This document shows positions 44,918 to 55,936 of a DNA stretch of 58,097 nucleotides, piece by piece. The DNA is taken from the NCBI GenBank assembly GCA_029747585.1, contig JAPEVF010000218.1:9705-67801 (forward strand). Direction: 5' to 3'. The translations under genes were made by a program, and so were the position numbers. The notes beneath the pieces are model-generated. The model made no database searches. It was not told where the DNA came from and saw only the letters and a program-made list of their open reading frames with translations. The DNA is from Pleurotus djamor (lineage: Eukaryota > Basidiomycota > Agaricomycetes > Agaricales > Pleurotaceae). Numbering within the stretch: position 1 is the stretch's first letter; each line of letters opens with the position of its first letter.

Positions 44918-46430
44918 ATGTCTACACAAGTTAAACAAGTCGTCGTCATTGGAGCCGGTGAGTCGTCCAACACCATGCCGTGACCTTGTTGACGTCGCGC
45001 CATGCAGGTGTTATCGGGCTGTCTACCGCCATCAAGCTACAGGAGCTGGGCTATGAGGTTATCATCGTCGCAGAAACCTTCCCTACTGACCCGAAATCTA
45101 GTAGATACACGAGTCACTTTGGCGTAAGCTCATTCCTTCCCTTTCTTCACCTCGTTGACTCTAATGGCTTGGGTAATCTAGGCTGCAGCTCACATCCCTA
45201 GCGAACCGCCTGGGACACAGCAGAATAGTGCGTTGGTCTTTTTACTCGCTACGTTATTCTCAATTGTTATCCAGAGATAGACAAGGACACCTTTGACGTC
45301 ATGTGGCAAATGTCTGAGCCAGGTTCTCCAACCGAGCATCTCTTCTTACGGCACGCTTGGGAGGCGCATTATCAGGACAAGCAGCCTCGACCAAACCCCA
45401 TTTCTGACATGCCAAGTGTACGTTGATGGAATTAACTCGACGTCCGCTCACTCACTATCTTTCCTTGTTCATAGTTCCGCTACCTCTCGCAAGAGGCCCT
45501 CGTCCCTTCAGCCGTTGAAGGCGTCGCCTTTGACCCATTATCTGTCGATGCACCACGCTACGTCAATTATCTTATGACAAAGTTCCTTTCCTCTGGAGGC
45601 CAGATTGAACGAGCATTCATTCAGCACATTGATCAAATCATCGAGGGTGGGGCAAAGGTATTTTCTACCTCGAAAGATACCCCTAGTTCAGAGGTCGACG
45701 CGATATTTGTTTGTACTGGTCTGGGAGCGAGGACTCTTGGCGGCGTTGAGGACAAAGCTGTTCATCCTATCCGAGGGCAGACAGTGATAATCCACGCGCC
45801 ATGGGTTCGTTCTGGGATGGCTTTGCTGGGGAACACAGTTGGGACATATATCGTACCCAGGCGGAGTGGAGACGTATGTCATTTTACTGGCTGGACAAGT
45901 AACCATGTTTAACCGGTCCCTCTTGCAACAGGTCGTCTTGCCAGATTCTTTTCGTGTCCCAGGCGACTGGTGTGTTGCCTCCGTCTTAACACGTCTACTC
46001 GCATTAATCCGTTTTGACAGGTACCCAAAAGTTCGCCCAGAGACAACTATTGACATTCTTACTCGTTCCCTTTCCATCTGTCCGGAGCTTGCTCCACCTG
46101 AAATACGAGCATTTCGCACACCAACCATCGATGATATTGAGCCGCTTATCGTCGAGGAAGGGTGCGGTCTTCGTCCCGGACGCACAGGCGGTGTCAGGTT
46201 GGAAGTGGAGTGGTTCAAGAATGGCATGAATGGGACTAAAATACCTGTTGTGTACAACTATGGGTACGTTGGGCTCCGTTGAATCTTGTCAACTCGAACT
46301 GAAGTTGACGCCCTGAATCACGATTCACCATTTGCTTAGACATGCCGGGCGTGGTTTTCGCTCCTCATGGGGATCAGCAGCTGTAGCTGTGGAGCTTCTT
46401 CAGGAATCGTTGGCCTCTTTGAACGCTTAG
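44918..46430 (+). CDS. D-amino-acid oxidase (tandem copy 2, diverged)
   Basis: The start at 44918 gives MSTQVKQVVVIGAG, joined to VIGLSTAIKLQELGYEVIIV. The layout is the same as copy 1: DTFDVMWQMSEP, APRYVNYLMTKFLSSGG, HPIRGQTVIIH, GLRPGRTGGVRLEVEWF and YNYGHAGRGFRSSWGSA, ending SLASLNA. A striking difference is that the block VIVGGTRVADDWYP of copy 1 reads VVLPDSFRVPGDWYP here. The glycine pair and threonine that line this part of the fold in the family are replaced. The flanking splice sites keep the frame, so this is not a simple frameshift. The reading frame is otherwise intact. It may have altered activity or be losing function. It converges with a zinc dehydrogenase 66 bp away. Confidence 0.82.
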
Positions 46431-46495
46431 ACATCTGGCCTCATGCCAACAAAGGATTGTCAATAGATCTCAATTACCCCACCGTACCTATGCTC

Positions 46496-48205
46496 TCAGT
46501 TTGGCTTCACTGCAAGCTTAAACGCGCTCTTCTCCTTCATCTTGGCCAGGACCTTGTCGTAGTCCTCAAGTTTGAAAACGTCCGTAACCTGGGTCACGTT
46601 GGGGTTGTCATTGATCATGGAAGAATCATACAGGTGGTGGGTACTAACCATGCCTTTAACATTGATCTTCCCGCTATCTAGGTAAGCAACAGCCCGAGGA
46701 AAGCAAAGGACCTGGGCAAAGGAACCGATAATCTAACCAATAATTGATTGAGTTAGCTTCACGGTTTCGAATTGAGCATTTTAACAGACCTTGATTTCAT
46801 CGCCGAATATCTGAATGCATAGCAGTGTTCATCACAATAGATAACGCTCTAACAACGCCCACTTACCTTTGACGGTGGCCAATGCACAAGAGCTGAATTA
46901 TCGTACACACCATATATCATCAGGGTGCCCCCTCGGCGGACGAAATTTATGGCATCATTAGCGACACGCTCCGAACCAGTTGCCTCAATCTAGATAATTC
47001 GACTTCAGTCGTGAGTTATTCTGTTCACTAAAATAGCTTTACTGACCACGACATCAAACCCGTAGGGATTGTCCTCTTTCAGCTGCTTCCATTGAGGCTC
47101 AGGATCGGTCCTGTCGAGTTCAACATAGACATCTCCGGCGTTGAGATCTTTGGCAATTTGTGTCTTAATTCCTTTGTTGGCCGCGATGACTACCTTGGAG
47201 GCGCCGTTCAGCTTGAGCAACTGGGCGAGTATGAGGCCTACAGTCACCGCGTTACGTCTCGTTCCACGCAACAAGTCTGGGGGAACTCAGTCGCACCTGT
47301 TGGTCCTGCTCCAATGATGAGGGCCTCTACACCGACACTAGCGTTCAGCCTATCCATGCCATGGATTGCACAAGCAGCGGGCTCAACCAGTATGGCCTCT
47401 TCATCTGTGAGATTGTGGATTTTGTATACCTTCTTAGCCTCGCTGTTTAGATCGTTCCCTTTTTTAGCTTCGGCACCAAGAACGACAGGCGGTCATAACT
47501 TACAACGCTACGTACTCCGCAAAACCACCGGCCATCGTGACACCTCTACTAGCGAAGTTTTCGCAGAGAAGAGGGTTGCCTCGGCGGCAATAAAAGCAAT
47601 TATCGCACTACTCGAATTAAATAAGAAGCAGAATCTAATGTCTGAGGCCCCGACAAACTTACCGTGATGCTGTTATCCGCCACGCACCGATCTCCAGGTG
47701 AAAATTCCTTCACCGACTTCCCCACCTGCTCAATGACCCCCACAACCTCGTGGCCCGGTATCAGCTACGAGAGGGTTGTCATGCGAGTCTAATGTCGACA
47801 CGGCGGATTGAAACAAACAGGAAATTCTGCGATGAACTCTCCTTCAGATCTATTGAATATCACTGAGTGCTTGAGATTCAATATGCGACTAGGGAACATA
47901 CATGTGTAGATCGGTTCCACAGGATCCTGTATCAACAGGCCGGGTAATAAGTGGTCGTTAGACAAATGAAGTCACTGTTCATACCACAGAGCGATACTAC
48001 GGTTAAATAGTCATCAATATGGAGCTCTTTTGAAACGAAAGCCCATTGCACACCTTTGATCAGAACCTCATCATCGGCTATCTGAGGGATCGGTACGTCT
48101 GTCACCTCAAAATCCCGGGGCTAGGTTGGAGATTCAGAAGTGGTCAGACGACCTCTTGAATCTGTAGAAATCAGTGCTTACTCGATGATAGTAAAGGGCT
48201 TTCAT
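46496..48205 (-). CDS. Zinc-containing medium-chain polyol dehydrogenase
   Basis: The start at 48205 gives MKALYYHR. Spliced blocks are [26 protein letters not shown] (catalytic-zinc cysteine), [20 protein letters not shown] (histidine and glutamate ligands), structural-zinc [15 protein letters not shown] with all four cysteines, [19 protein letters not shown], and the nucleotide-binding [14 protein letters not shown]. Then come [19 protein letters not shown] and IFGDEIKIIGSFAQ. It ends [10 protein letters not shown] at 46496. Features such as 'PSKIFGDEIKIIGSFAQ' resemble fungal arabinitol/sorbitol dehydrogenases, so a sugar-alcohol substrate is likely but not proven. The gene is cut into about twelve small exons, several under 60 bases in the first third, unusual for the window. 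Confidence 0.85.
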
Positions 48206-48671
48206 TGAGCCAAACTCTACTATGTCTGTGTGAGTATATGGGGGAAAGGGAAAGAGAGCGGTGCGGGGTTATGCCACGGCGAGGGAGTCTGACGACCAGA
48301 AAACGGGCCCGGTCCGGAGGGTCCATCTTCCGCGGGATGATTCTGCTTGCCAAACCATCCGCCGAATCATTTGATAAGCCCAGTAGTAGGCCGTCGACGC
48401 GCTATTTAGGTCCTGTGGAAGGATGTCAGTACTTCCAATGACCATACTTTGGCCATACTTCTCATTTTCGACCGTTCCCCCGAAGGGACTCCCTGAGATC
48501 GGAGACTGAAACGTCCGACGCGTGGCAGTCCATCATGGTGGTAAGTATGTTTGAGTCTTGTAAGTACATAGCCTTCGGGGCAGGATGTCTTACTTATGAA
48601 AGGCAAATGCACAGTCTCATGCGGCTGCGCGACCACACCAGGCACTCACCCTCACTGGCTCTGCCTCGTTC
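48206..48671. promoter_or_regulatory. Divergent intergenic region, dehydrogenase / F-box gene
   Basis: 466 bp between divergent starts. It must hold both promoters. No clear TATA or other site is recognised. Confidence 0.35.
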
Positions 48672-49869
48672 ATGATGGAACTCGACGGCGTTGCTGGTCC
48701 CTTGCAGTTGGGGCTTCATTCTTTGCCTCCAGAGCTGGTCTACTTGATAACCAATTACTTGCGACTTCGAGATATCAAGGAAATTAGCATCACTTGCCGC
48801 GCATATCGCCGCACCGTCATTCCTATGTTGTTCAATAGGATCCGCGCCTCTGACCGTCTCACCCATACTTCAAACTTGAGCGAACTTACAAGCTCAGTTT
48901 GGTTTGTGAAGGATGCTACACGGTGCGTAAATACTCTAAGTAGCTCGGGTGGGCTGACCGACACGGTCCAACGTGGCTATGAATGTTTTTAGGCATATTA
49001 CGCTGGAATATTTCCACGGAATACCTCGATTCCCTAGCAATGCGAAGCACGCCTTGCGCGCCCAGCTCCGTCTTTTCCCCTGTCTAACCTCCTTAAACAT
49101 TTTCCTCAACGACGCTCGGTTCTCCCTCCATATCCTTCGAGATTTGCGAACAATTCTCCAATGCATCTCCAAGCTATCTTTTGAGTCGGTTAAACTCACT
49201 CTCATCGCTCGTCGCTATGATACCATGCCCACTGCACCGAGATCCCTTCCCCCATTACCCCCTCTGAAGTCTCTGGCCATAATTTGGGACATAGAGCCGA
49301 ACCTGCCCAGACCTTCCGAGTCCTACGTGGCTGCCATGGTCGATCGGTGCAAGGAAAGTTTGAGGAACTTCACACTCGCTATCAATGCCAATCATTTCTT
49401 GCATACGGATCTGAGCACCGTAATACCTCAATTATCCCATGTCTCTCAACTATCTCTACTAGGATTCGGGTCATTCTCGCTCGCCATGGTGGGTCTTCGG
49501 GTCGATACGTTGGTAATTCAGCTTACATAGCAATCTTTGAAGTTCCAGAAGTCTTTCTCAAGGCTACCGCGTCTTCAAAAACTCTGCCTCACCTCTGCAA
49601 ATTCGTGGTACCACGATGATGACAAGATGCTCGAAAATGTTCAAAGCTTGACTGGAGTCTGTCCAAAGCTTAGTTGCTGCATATGGACGAGTCCAGTCAG
49701 TGAGGCTCGAGAGTGGCGAAAGTATCATATCACAATTGACCGTCGCGAGGGCAGAAGTGAAGGATCTGGGGAGCCTGCTATCACGACAGTTACTCGTCAG
49801 GAATCCGTAGTCATTTCCCCCCAGCTCGCAACCTTTGGCACTATCACCTTTGATGGATGGAGGTTCTAG
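48672..49869 (+). CDS. F-box protein
   Basis: The start at 48672 (MMELDGVAG) leads to LHSLPPELVYLITNYLRLRD and KEISITCRAYRRTVIPMLF, an F-box of the LPPEL..I..YL type. An intron near 48,922-48,990 joins to HITLEYFHGIPRFPSNAK. Later segments (LRNFTLAINANHFLHTDLST, LPRLQKLCLT) are leucine-rich and irregular. A last exon starts near 49,530 and the stop is at 49869. The layout resembles the F-box genes at 25 kb and 50 kb, sharing a compact F-box at the extreme N-terminus, but the C-terminal part is different. An inferred SCF adaptor, substrate unknown. Confidence 0.7.
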
Positions 49870-50055
49870 AAAGTACCTATGAAATTTGAATATTGGAATA
49901 AGCTTGAACCCTCACATACTTTGCATGCTCTCCGTCTCTACCAATGGTAATTCCGAGTTTCTAGAGGTTTCTAGCCACACTAGGAGTACCCCTGTTTACT
50001 CTTTTTTGGAGCCTTTGCCCGTGATCCGGCCCGCACCCGGCCGTGGACTCCCCCA

Positions 50056-51224
50056 ATGACTCAACGCCAACTTCCGCCTGAGCTCTTGTCGATCATCGTC
50101 GAACTTCTCACTTTCGCAGACAAGTTGAACTTCAGCCTGACTTGCAAAAAATTTCGAGACGCTGCTCTGCCTGCCTTGCTCTACAGGGTACGGATTCCAA
50201 GCCTCTTGAATGAGGAAGAGCTGGTCAATATACCCGTGGCGGTGAAACGCGCGACACGGTTCGTACAGACGTTGTAGACTTCATTGTCGTGCTTGAAGTC
50301 TCTCTATCTTGTCCGATATTATAGAGAACTCTGGATTTTGAAGTCCAAGACGCCCACATTGAGGGGCTCGTATCGAATCTACGAGCACTGGGCGTCGCTA
50401 TTCCCATCCGCAACTTCATTATCCGCCGAAATCTATGATTCCAATTATCAAGACCATGTACTCGATGTCTTGCGAGACATATGCACATCCGCTGAAGGCA
50501 CACTTCTTCAAGAAGTCTTCCTGGAGCTTGAATCACGCACATCATCACATACGCCGTCCGACATCCAAGCCGCTGACTATCCCACTTTTCCTGCTCTGAA
50601 ATCGTTTGGTGCTATGTGGAATGTTGATTGTATGAAGGAGCCAACCACATTCTACATTCATTCATTGCTTTCGAAGTCCACACACACGCTCCAAACCCTC
50701 TCGTTGTTTATCGAGTCTGAAGAACAAATCGAAGCACAAGATGTCACCCCGATCATTGATGCTTTCTCGAATGTATCCGATTTGACTTTGTCGGGGCCGT
50801 CGTTTCTCCTACTTGCTGATGACTTGGTCAGTTCGCCCTCCTTTTGCATGTATCCGACTCTCCTGTTGAATATTACTTCTTTCAATAGGACGACATATTT
50901 CAACGCCTCTCTAAGCTGACCAAGCTGCGAAGTGTTTGCCTAGCATTGGATTTTGGCGACGACACGTTCGAAGAGGTACCGAACATACTTGAACGGACGC
51001 GAGAGCTCGCTTTGTGCTGTCGCGAATTGGAGTGGTGTTTGTGGCATCACCATCAAGGATTTTGGGTGCACCCTGAACGCTTCGAATGTTGTATCCACAT
51101 CCACAGGCGGGGCGACGAAATAATCGTACATGCCTTCAAAGATGACTGGATGACGGAAGAACTTGAGGAGATACTGAGTGAAGCTTCGGCTCTAGTAAGT
51201 TATGGTGAGGAGTGTTGGCCATAG
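50056..51224 (+). CDS. F-box protein (paralog of the gene at 25,258)
   Basis: The start at 50056 gives MTQRQLPPELLSIIVELLTF, then DKLNFSLTCKKFRDAALPAL and VKRATRFVQTL. An intron leads to RIYEHWASLFPSATSLSAEI. The tail after an intron near 50,826-50,889 includes LTKLRSVCLALDFGDDTFEE and RRGDEIIVHAFKDDWMTEEL. Block by block this matches the gene at 25,258-26,507, with the same exon layout and diverged residues. The exon 1 to exon 2 junction (about 50,275-50,345) is hard to place, and a stop follows directly after RFVQTL, so the donor must lie before it. An SCF adaptor by inference. Confidence 0.72.
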
Positions 51225-51802
51225 GTACTTTTAGCGGCTTGTGACTAGTGATTCGGACCACTCATTGACAATTGTTTAATTGGGCAGTGTTCGTAAGGCC
51301 TTTGATACGATTTATCGAGTGGACGGACCCAAAAATGGCTCAGTTATTTGGGCGCGTTCATTAGAGTCGTTTTGCTAAGAGGTTTTTAAGGATTCTGTTA
51401 ACACAGGAACCGCCAAGCCTTGCACGAAACTTGCACGATCAGAAGTGGAGGTGTTTTACCCATTTAGTCTTCTCTCATAAAACTTCGAAAGGGAGGTTAC
51501 GGGGGTATGATCAATGATATTTGACGCGATATCAGAGTTGGTTAGGGAGGCGACGTTGAGAGAGCAAGTTGAATGGGAAGATTCCATGGCGAGAGAGGCT
51601 GGAAACTGACCGATATGTCGAGGGGAGGATAGAGACGTGCTGACTCCAAATTGCTCCATTGCTCAAAAGTTGTGCGAGATCTGCTCCACCTTGCTCGGGA
51701 AAAAGGCCAAAACTGCTTAGCAAAACGACTCTAATCCTTCTTTCACTACTACCTCCACCTGCGAAATCCTTGGCTCTCTCGGCGACCCACTCAAACTTTG
51801 AC
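51225..51802. other. Intergenic region
   Basis: About 580 bp with no supported gene; contains the promoter of the next gene. Confidence 0.4.
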
Positions 51803-53261
51803 ATGGCTTCGTCTCCTCAGTCTCAGTCTCAGGCTCAGGCATCCTCGAGTGCAACGAAAAAACGCCAGCTCCCAAACTCACAGAGCAATTCCGATAGCAA
51901 ACGTCAACGATGCTCTGCTAACCGATCTACTAAATTCGAGGAATATCTACAATCACGTTCTTTTCCCATCCGCTCTTTTCCACATCACCCTCGCATCACC
52001 GAGAATCAAACAGCTATTGGGGAGCTTGCAGACCCCGCCAAGAACGAGGTTCTCAGTCACGTTGGGTCTGTGGTGCATGCTGCTCATATCGCCGACGTAC
52101 TCTACCGCTCTTTGTTCTTGCTTCCTTCGAACTCGGATGGCATGGATCCCGACGGCACGACCAAAGAGCAGATTCAGTCTTTGACTGATGAACAGCGATA
52201 CGCTTGCTACGAGGTGAGTATATGCGCCGTCTTCGGCCTTCTAACGGCTGACTTTCATACAGGCCTTGACTGTTTTATACACGAAAGACTGGACGCTTGG
52301 CCGAATCGAGAGTCGGACGTCCAACACCCCACTGCCTACCACAACCAAGGAGATCGTCGTCCTTGCCAACACTTATCAGGCGAAAGTCTGGTATTCTTCG
52401 AAGAGATATACATGGGATAGGGTTGCTGCGCAGTACCATAATCTCATCGACGCAACACTCCCGTTCGCTCTGGACGACTTCAATGCTCAACCGCCTTCTT
52501 ACGGCTCCAAGTTTTACCTAACGCTTGTCAATACACTTCGCCAGAGCGACTACAATAAAATCTCACCCAGATACGAACAACAACTCTTCGAGCTCATGAA
52601 ATCACGCGCATACAGCTTCCTTCACGCTTCTCTCGAGCATCTTAGGATTCCCAAGGAGGATGAGCCAATGCAGTTCAACAACGCCCACCAAGTCATCGGG
52701 TCTTGTAGACCGCTGGTTCAACTCGGCATGTTTCTTTACAGATCGGCCTTGGTCACCCGGTGCGACTCCTTCTTCCCCAGTCACCGCTCAGTCGAGGAAG
52801 GTGGCTCGGAATTGAACACCGTGCGTCCACTTCTTCCCAATTCAGTGCTAACTTGTTTCATTAACCTCTTTACAGGCAATTTGTGGACTTGCTGGTTGTC
52901 GGCGTGTTACGAATCTTATCGTCCGTTGGACTGGGCTGGACAAGGCTACCAAAGGGACTTTGTCTGAAGAGAAACTTCCCTCTGTATTTCTCGTGGCGAC
53001 AGCCAAACTTTGGCTCAGGGACCGGGTCATGTTTCACAAGGTCATGCGAAAAGTCACCTTCGCTCCTCTACTGTTCGCCAACCAAGTCTTACGTGGGGCA
53101 GGAATCAAGTAAGGAACCACTTGTTCGCCTCTTTGATTTCCTGCCTCTGATATCACAATTGCTTCTGTAGGTTCAACATCATCATGCCAGTCAATGTGAA
53201 CTCGCGCAACGAAGTATCCGATGATAGAGGCTCTGACAATGTCGGTTTGAAGGGGATGTAG
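51803..53261 (+). CDS. Unrecognised basidiomycete-type protein
   Basis: The start at 51803 gives MASSPQSQSQAQASSSATKK, a glutamine/serine-rich leader, then a basic stretch KRQLPNSQSNSDSKRQR that could act as a nuclear signal. The body is helical: LADPAKNEVLSHVGSVVHAA, LTDEQRYACYE, an intron, then ALTVLYTKDWTLGRIESR, YQAKVWYSSKRYTWDRVA, FYLTLVNTLRQSDYNK, LRDRVMFHKVMRKVTFAPLL. It ends at 53259-53261 after a short last exon beginning FNIIMPVNVN. About 425 residues. I do not recognise a family. It has no membrane segment or signal peptide. Four exons join in frame, which supports a real gene. Confidence 0.6.
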
Positions 53262-53410
53262 GTTCGGAAATTGAGACCGCAGGCGTAGCCTCTAATACTG
53301 TTGACACGTACACGTATTACGAACAAACTAGTTTTACATATGATAGAGGAGAAGATGATCACACACATAGCGCACATTAGGGCTCCACACGCTACACAAA
53401 ATCAACGCCT

Positions 53411-54403
53411 TTACTTGCGTTGAGTTGAACATGATGATGCCTTATCAGATTTTCGCCCCCCATTTGCGAGTCGACGAGCTTTAACGGCATCGCGTGTGTC
53501 TTGATCTTTCGACTGAGCACGGGAATCGGAGGTTTTGGTGTGTTCATCGTCGTGAGATCGCTTGGGTTTCTGGCTCATGTATGGGCCTTGGAGGGGATGA
53601 AAGACGACTAGCGGAGGACCTTCGGGATATTTGGTATCGGTCAAGGGTAGGGAGCCTGGAGCTACATGGGACAGGTCGTCGGGAAAGGTTTCCTCCTGGA
53701 GGTGACAGACCATGGGGTTGTGCTTGGTCGTGTCGAGGGGGATGTTATCAAATAACACGAAAGGCCACCTTCAATATCGTCAATAAAGCATCTAGCACAA
53801 TGATAGTGGGATAAACGAGCGTACTGTTCTTGAGTTCCTACATCCGTAGTACATTGCGCTAACGGGTCCAACACTCTGACTAGCCAATCGAGCGTCAATT
53901 CTGGGTTGAGCGAGTCCAAGATAGAAATCACGGCCATCCAAGCAGTCGCAAGGACCTTGGACTGTTCGGGCGAAGGCATTCGGCGAGTTTCTGGTAGCAT
54001 GCCCAAGACATATGGTGTCACAAAGTATCGAACAAGTCCATCAAGGCGGCGACCAAGTTCCGCCCTCACGGCGACGGAAGAGAGCGCCTGTCGGACTACC
54101 TAAATTGAATAACAATGGTTAGAAGATATGATTGGCGCGGAATGCTGGAGGCGACGAAGAGCGTACCTCGGCTGAGTCAACGTCCAGCGAGCCGATAGCG
54201 AGAAGAGGGTCAAGCACGTCGGAAAGGGCGGTGTCGAAGAGTTCCTCGGCGCGATGAAGGGTGTCCTCGGTATAAGTCCCAGCAGCGTTGTGCAAGTCGT
54301 CGACTGAATTCGCCTTATAAACATCTCTCAGTTCCCGCCAATAGTTAGGGCCGTGTTGGTTTATCGTGAACAAGATACTCTTGATAGTCGTTTCCAGCGC
54401 CAT
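53411..54403 (-). CDS. Unrecognised helical protein
   Basis: I place the start at 54403 (MALETTIKSILFTINQHGPN), because the alternative upstream ATG at 54568 adds a low-complexity, hydrophobic leader. The protein continues YWRELRDVYKANSVDDLHNA, EELFDTALSDVLDPLLAIGS, then after an intron VVRQALSSVAVRAELGRRLD, LPETRRMPSPEQSKVLATAW and LDSLNPELTLDWLVRVLDPL. A further intron leads to FDNIPLDTTKHNPMVCHLQE. The tail is basic and hydrophilic, with KPKRSHDDEHTKTSDSR and VKARRLANGGRK, perhaps a nuclear signal. The family is unknown to me. It converges with the gene at 51,803, 149 bp between the ends. Confidence 0.6.
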
Positions 54404-54890
54404 GATGATGCTGAGGTACGTAGACAGGATGCAGAGCACTAGGACGAGAGGCGGCAGCGGCGGGCGAGAAGCGAGGTTTTGAGAAGTTGTCGATGTGAAG
54501 GATGGAAGCAAGAAAGAAAGCAAAGCGTAATAACAAGTGTCGTGAATCGCGCGCGAGTTCAGCATCACATGACGTTTAGTAAATCACCAGGCGAGGAGAT
54601 TCCGAGACTCCGAGTCTGGATAATCGGAAGGTCATTATGATCATTTCGCGTCAAAGTTCGCAGTTCTTGAGATTCTCAGCCAACTCTCAGCCGACCCGAG
54701 CGGCGTGAAGAAGTGGACCATGAGATCGAGAACACAACATCCTCAGAAAATGCGGGTCCAGCAACAAGTCACACTGCTGACATAATCCAATAAGCCATCG
54801 TAGCATATTGTGAACATATTTTGGGAAGTGAAAAACTGTACACACCATAAGATAGCGTGCTTTATGGGAAGAAGATTTAAGATATGCTTT

Positions 54891-55530
54891 AAAATATGCT
54901 CAAGATATGATTGAGATTCAGATAAGAAATAAACGCACGATGTGTCTTCAATATGATTTAGGGGGTTATGGAAAGCTTATAGGAGGCATATTAGGAGAAG
55001 ATACAAAATACGCCCGTCATGGGTTCAAAATGTGCCAGAAATCGGCTTGACGTATTCCTGGGAGGCAAACAGTGATCATATTACAAATAAACACACAATC
55101 GTACCAAAATGGGCTTTCATTGTGTTCAATGAGTATATTGAAAGCTCATCCGGTGATTATTCTTCCTTTGTCTGTCGTGTTTATCCAAAATAAGCCCGAA
55201 GGCTTTGTTTAAAATAAGCTCAACATAAGAGTGTCGCTCTTATTGGGAGCACATATGAAATGCGAATAACGTGTGCTCAGGGTATTCCACACTGATCCTA
55301 CGGCAAGGGTATTTTGCGCCGATGCGGAGAAAATCGTGAAGCAATAAAAAATAATCACAGCGAGTTTATGCAAAATAACCCATGGCTTGTGAATTTAAAT
55401 CTGCCCAAAATAAGTCTAGCACATGTTCATTATGAGACACGTATGCGCCTGGGATGGGTTCGTCGAGCAAACACAGTGTTGAATTGAAATAGGATCAACG
55501 AGCGGATTTAAAATAAGATCAAAATGAGCA
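54891..55530. repeat. Dispersed AAAATAAGCYC-like motif cluster
   Basis: An AT-rich, non-coding stretch in which a short word recurs. The copies I read: AAAATATGCTC (54,891), AAAATACGCCC (55,005), AAAATGTGCC (55,027), AAAATGGGCT (55,107), AAAATAAGCCC (55,187), AAAATAAGCTC (55,211), AAAATAACCC (55,372), AAAATAAGTCT (55,407), AAAATAAGATC (55,510) and AAAATGAGCAC (55,521). All are in the same orientation. Spacing is irregular (10-160 bases), so this is not a simple tandem array. It could be a decayed repeat or a cluster of protein-binding sites. Positions are good to about two bases. Confidence 0.5.
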
Positions 55531-55546
55531 CAGTCATAGGCGCCGG

Positions 55547-55643
55547 AAAAAAGCAGGCATCCGGAATCGAACCAGCAGCACCAAGCTTCGAGGCGCCCGC
55601 AACAAATTCAACCTCAGACGGTAAACCGTTAGACTACAATGAC
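55547..55643 (-). pseudogene. tRNA-like element with Pol III boxes and oligo-T end
   Basis: Reading the minus strand, an A-box-like TAGTCTAACGG is followed about 50 bases later by a perfect B-box GGTTCGATTCC, and then by GGATGCCTGC and six T residues (55,552-55,547), a Pol III terminator. The T-arm can form (GCTGG with CCGGA, one mismatch). The ends do not form a good acceptor stem, and I cannot assign an anticodon arm or identity. It may be a tRNA pseudogene or a tRNA-derived SINE head. Confidence 0.4.
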
Positions 55644-55936
55644 AACACTATCCGGGAAGACGTATAGTACATCACAAACTCGCGCATGTCATCCTGCAGT
55701 CATGCAATGTTCGCTAGCCAGGCCTTTTGTACGCATAGGTGAAGACCATAACGCCTTTTTAGGGCGCTTGGCTCTATCAAATTGCAACAAAGCTCAGGGA
55801 GGAGGAAGAGAGATCCCTGACCAGGGCCTCAGTGTCAGCTCTCGTAATTGACAGTAAACTAGACTCAGATACACACGAGATAGAGGACACACGTACGTCG
55901 CTGGCCAGAGGTCGATGATCATGAGGTGCTTGCGGC
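55644..55936. other. Intergenic region
   Basis: Between the tRNA-like element and the next weak gene candidate. Nothing is supported. Confidence 0.35.
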
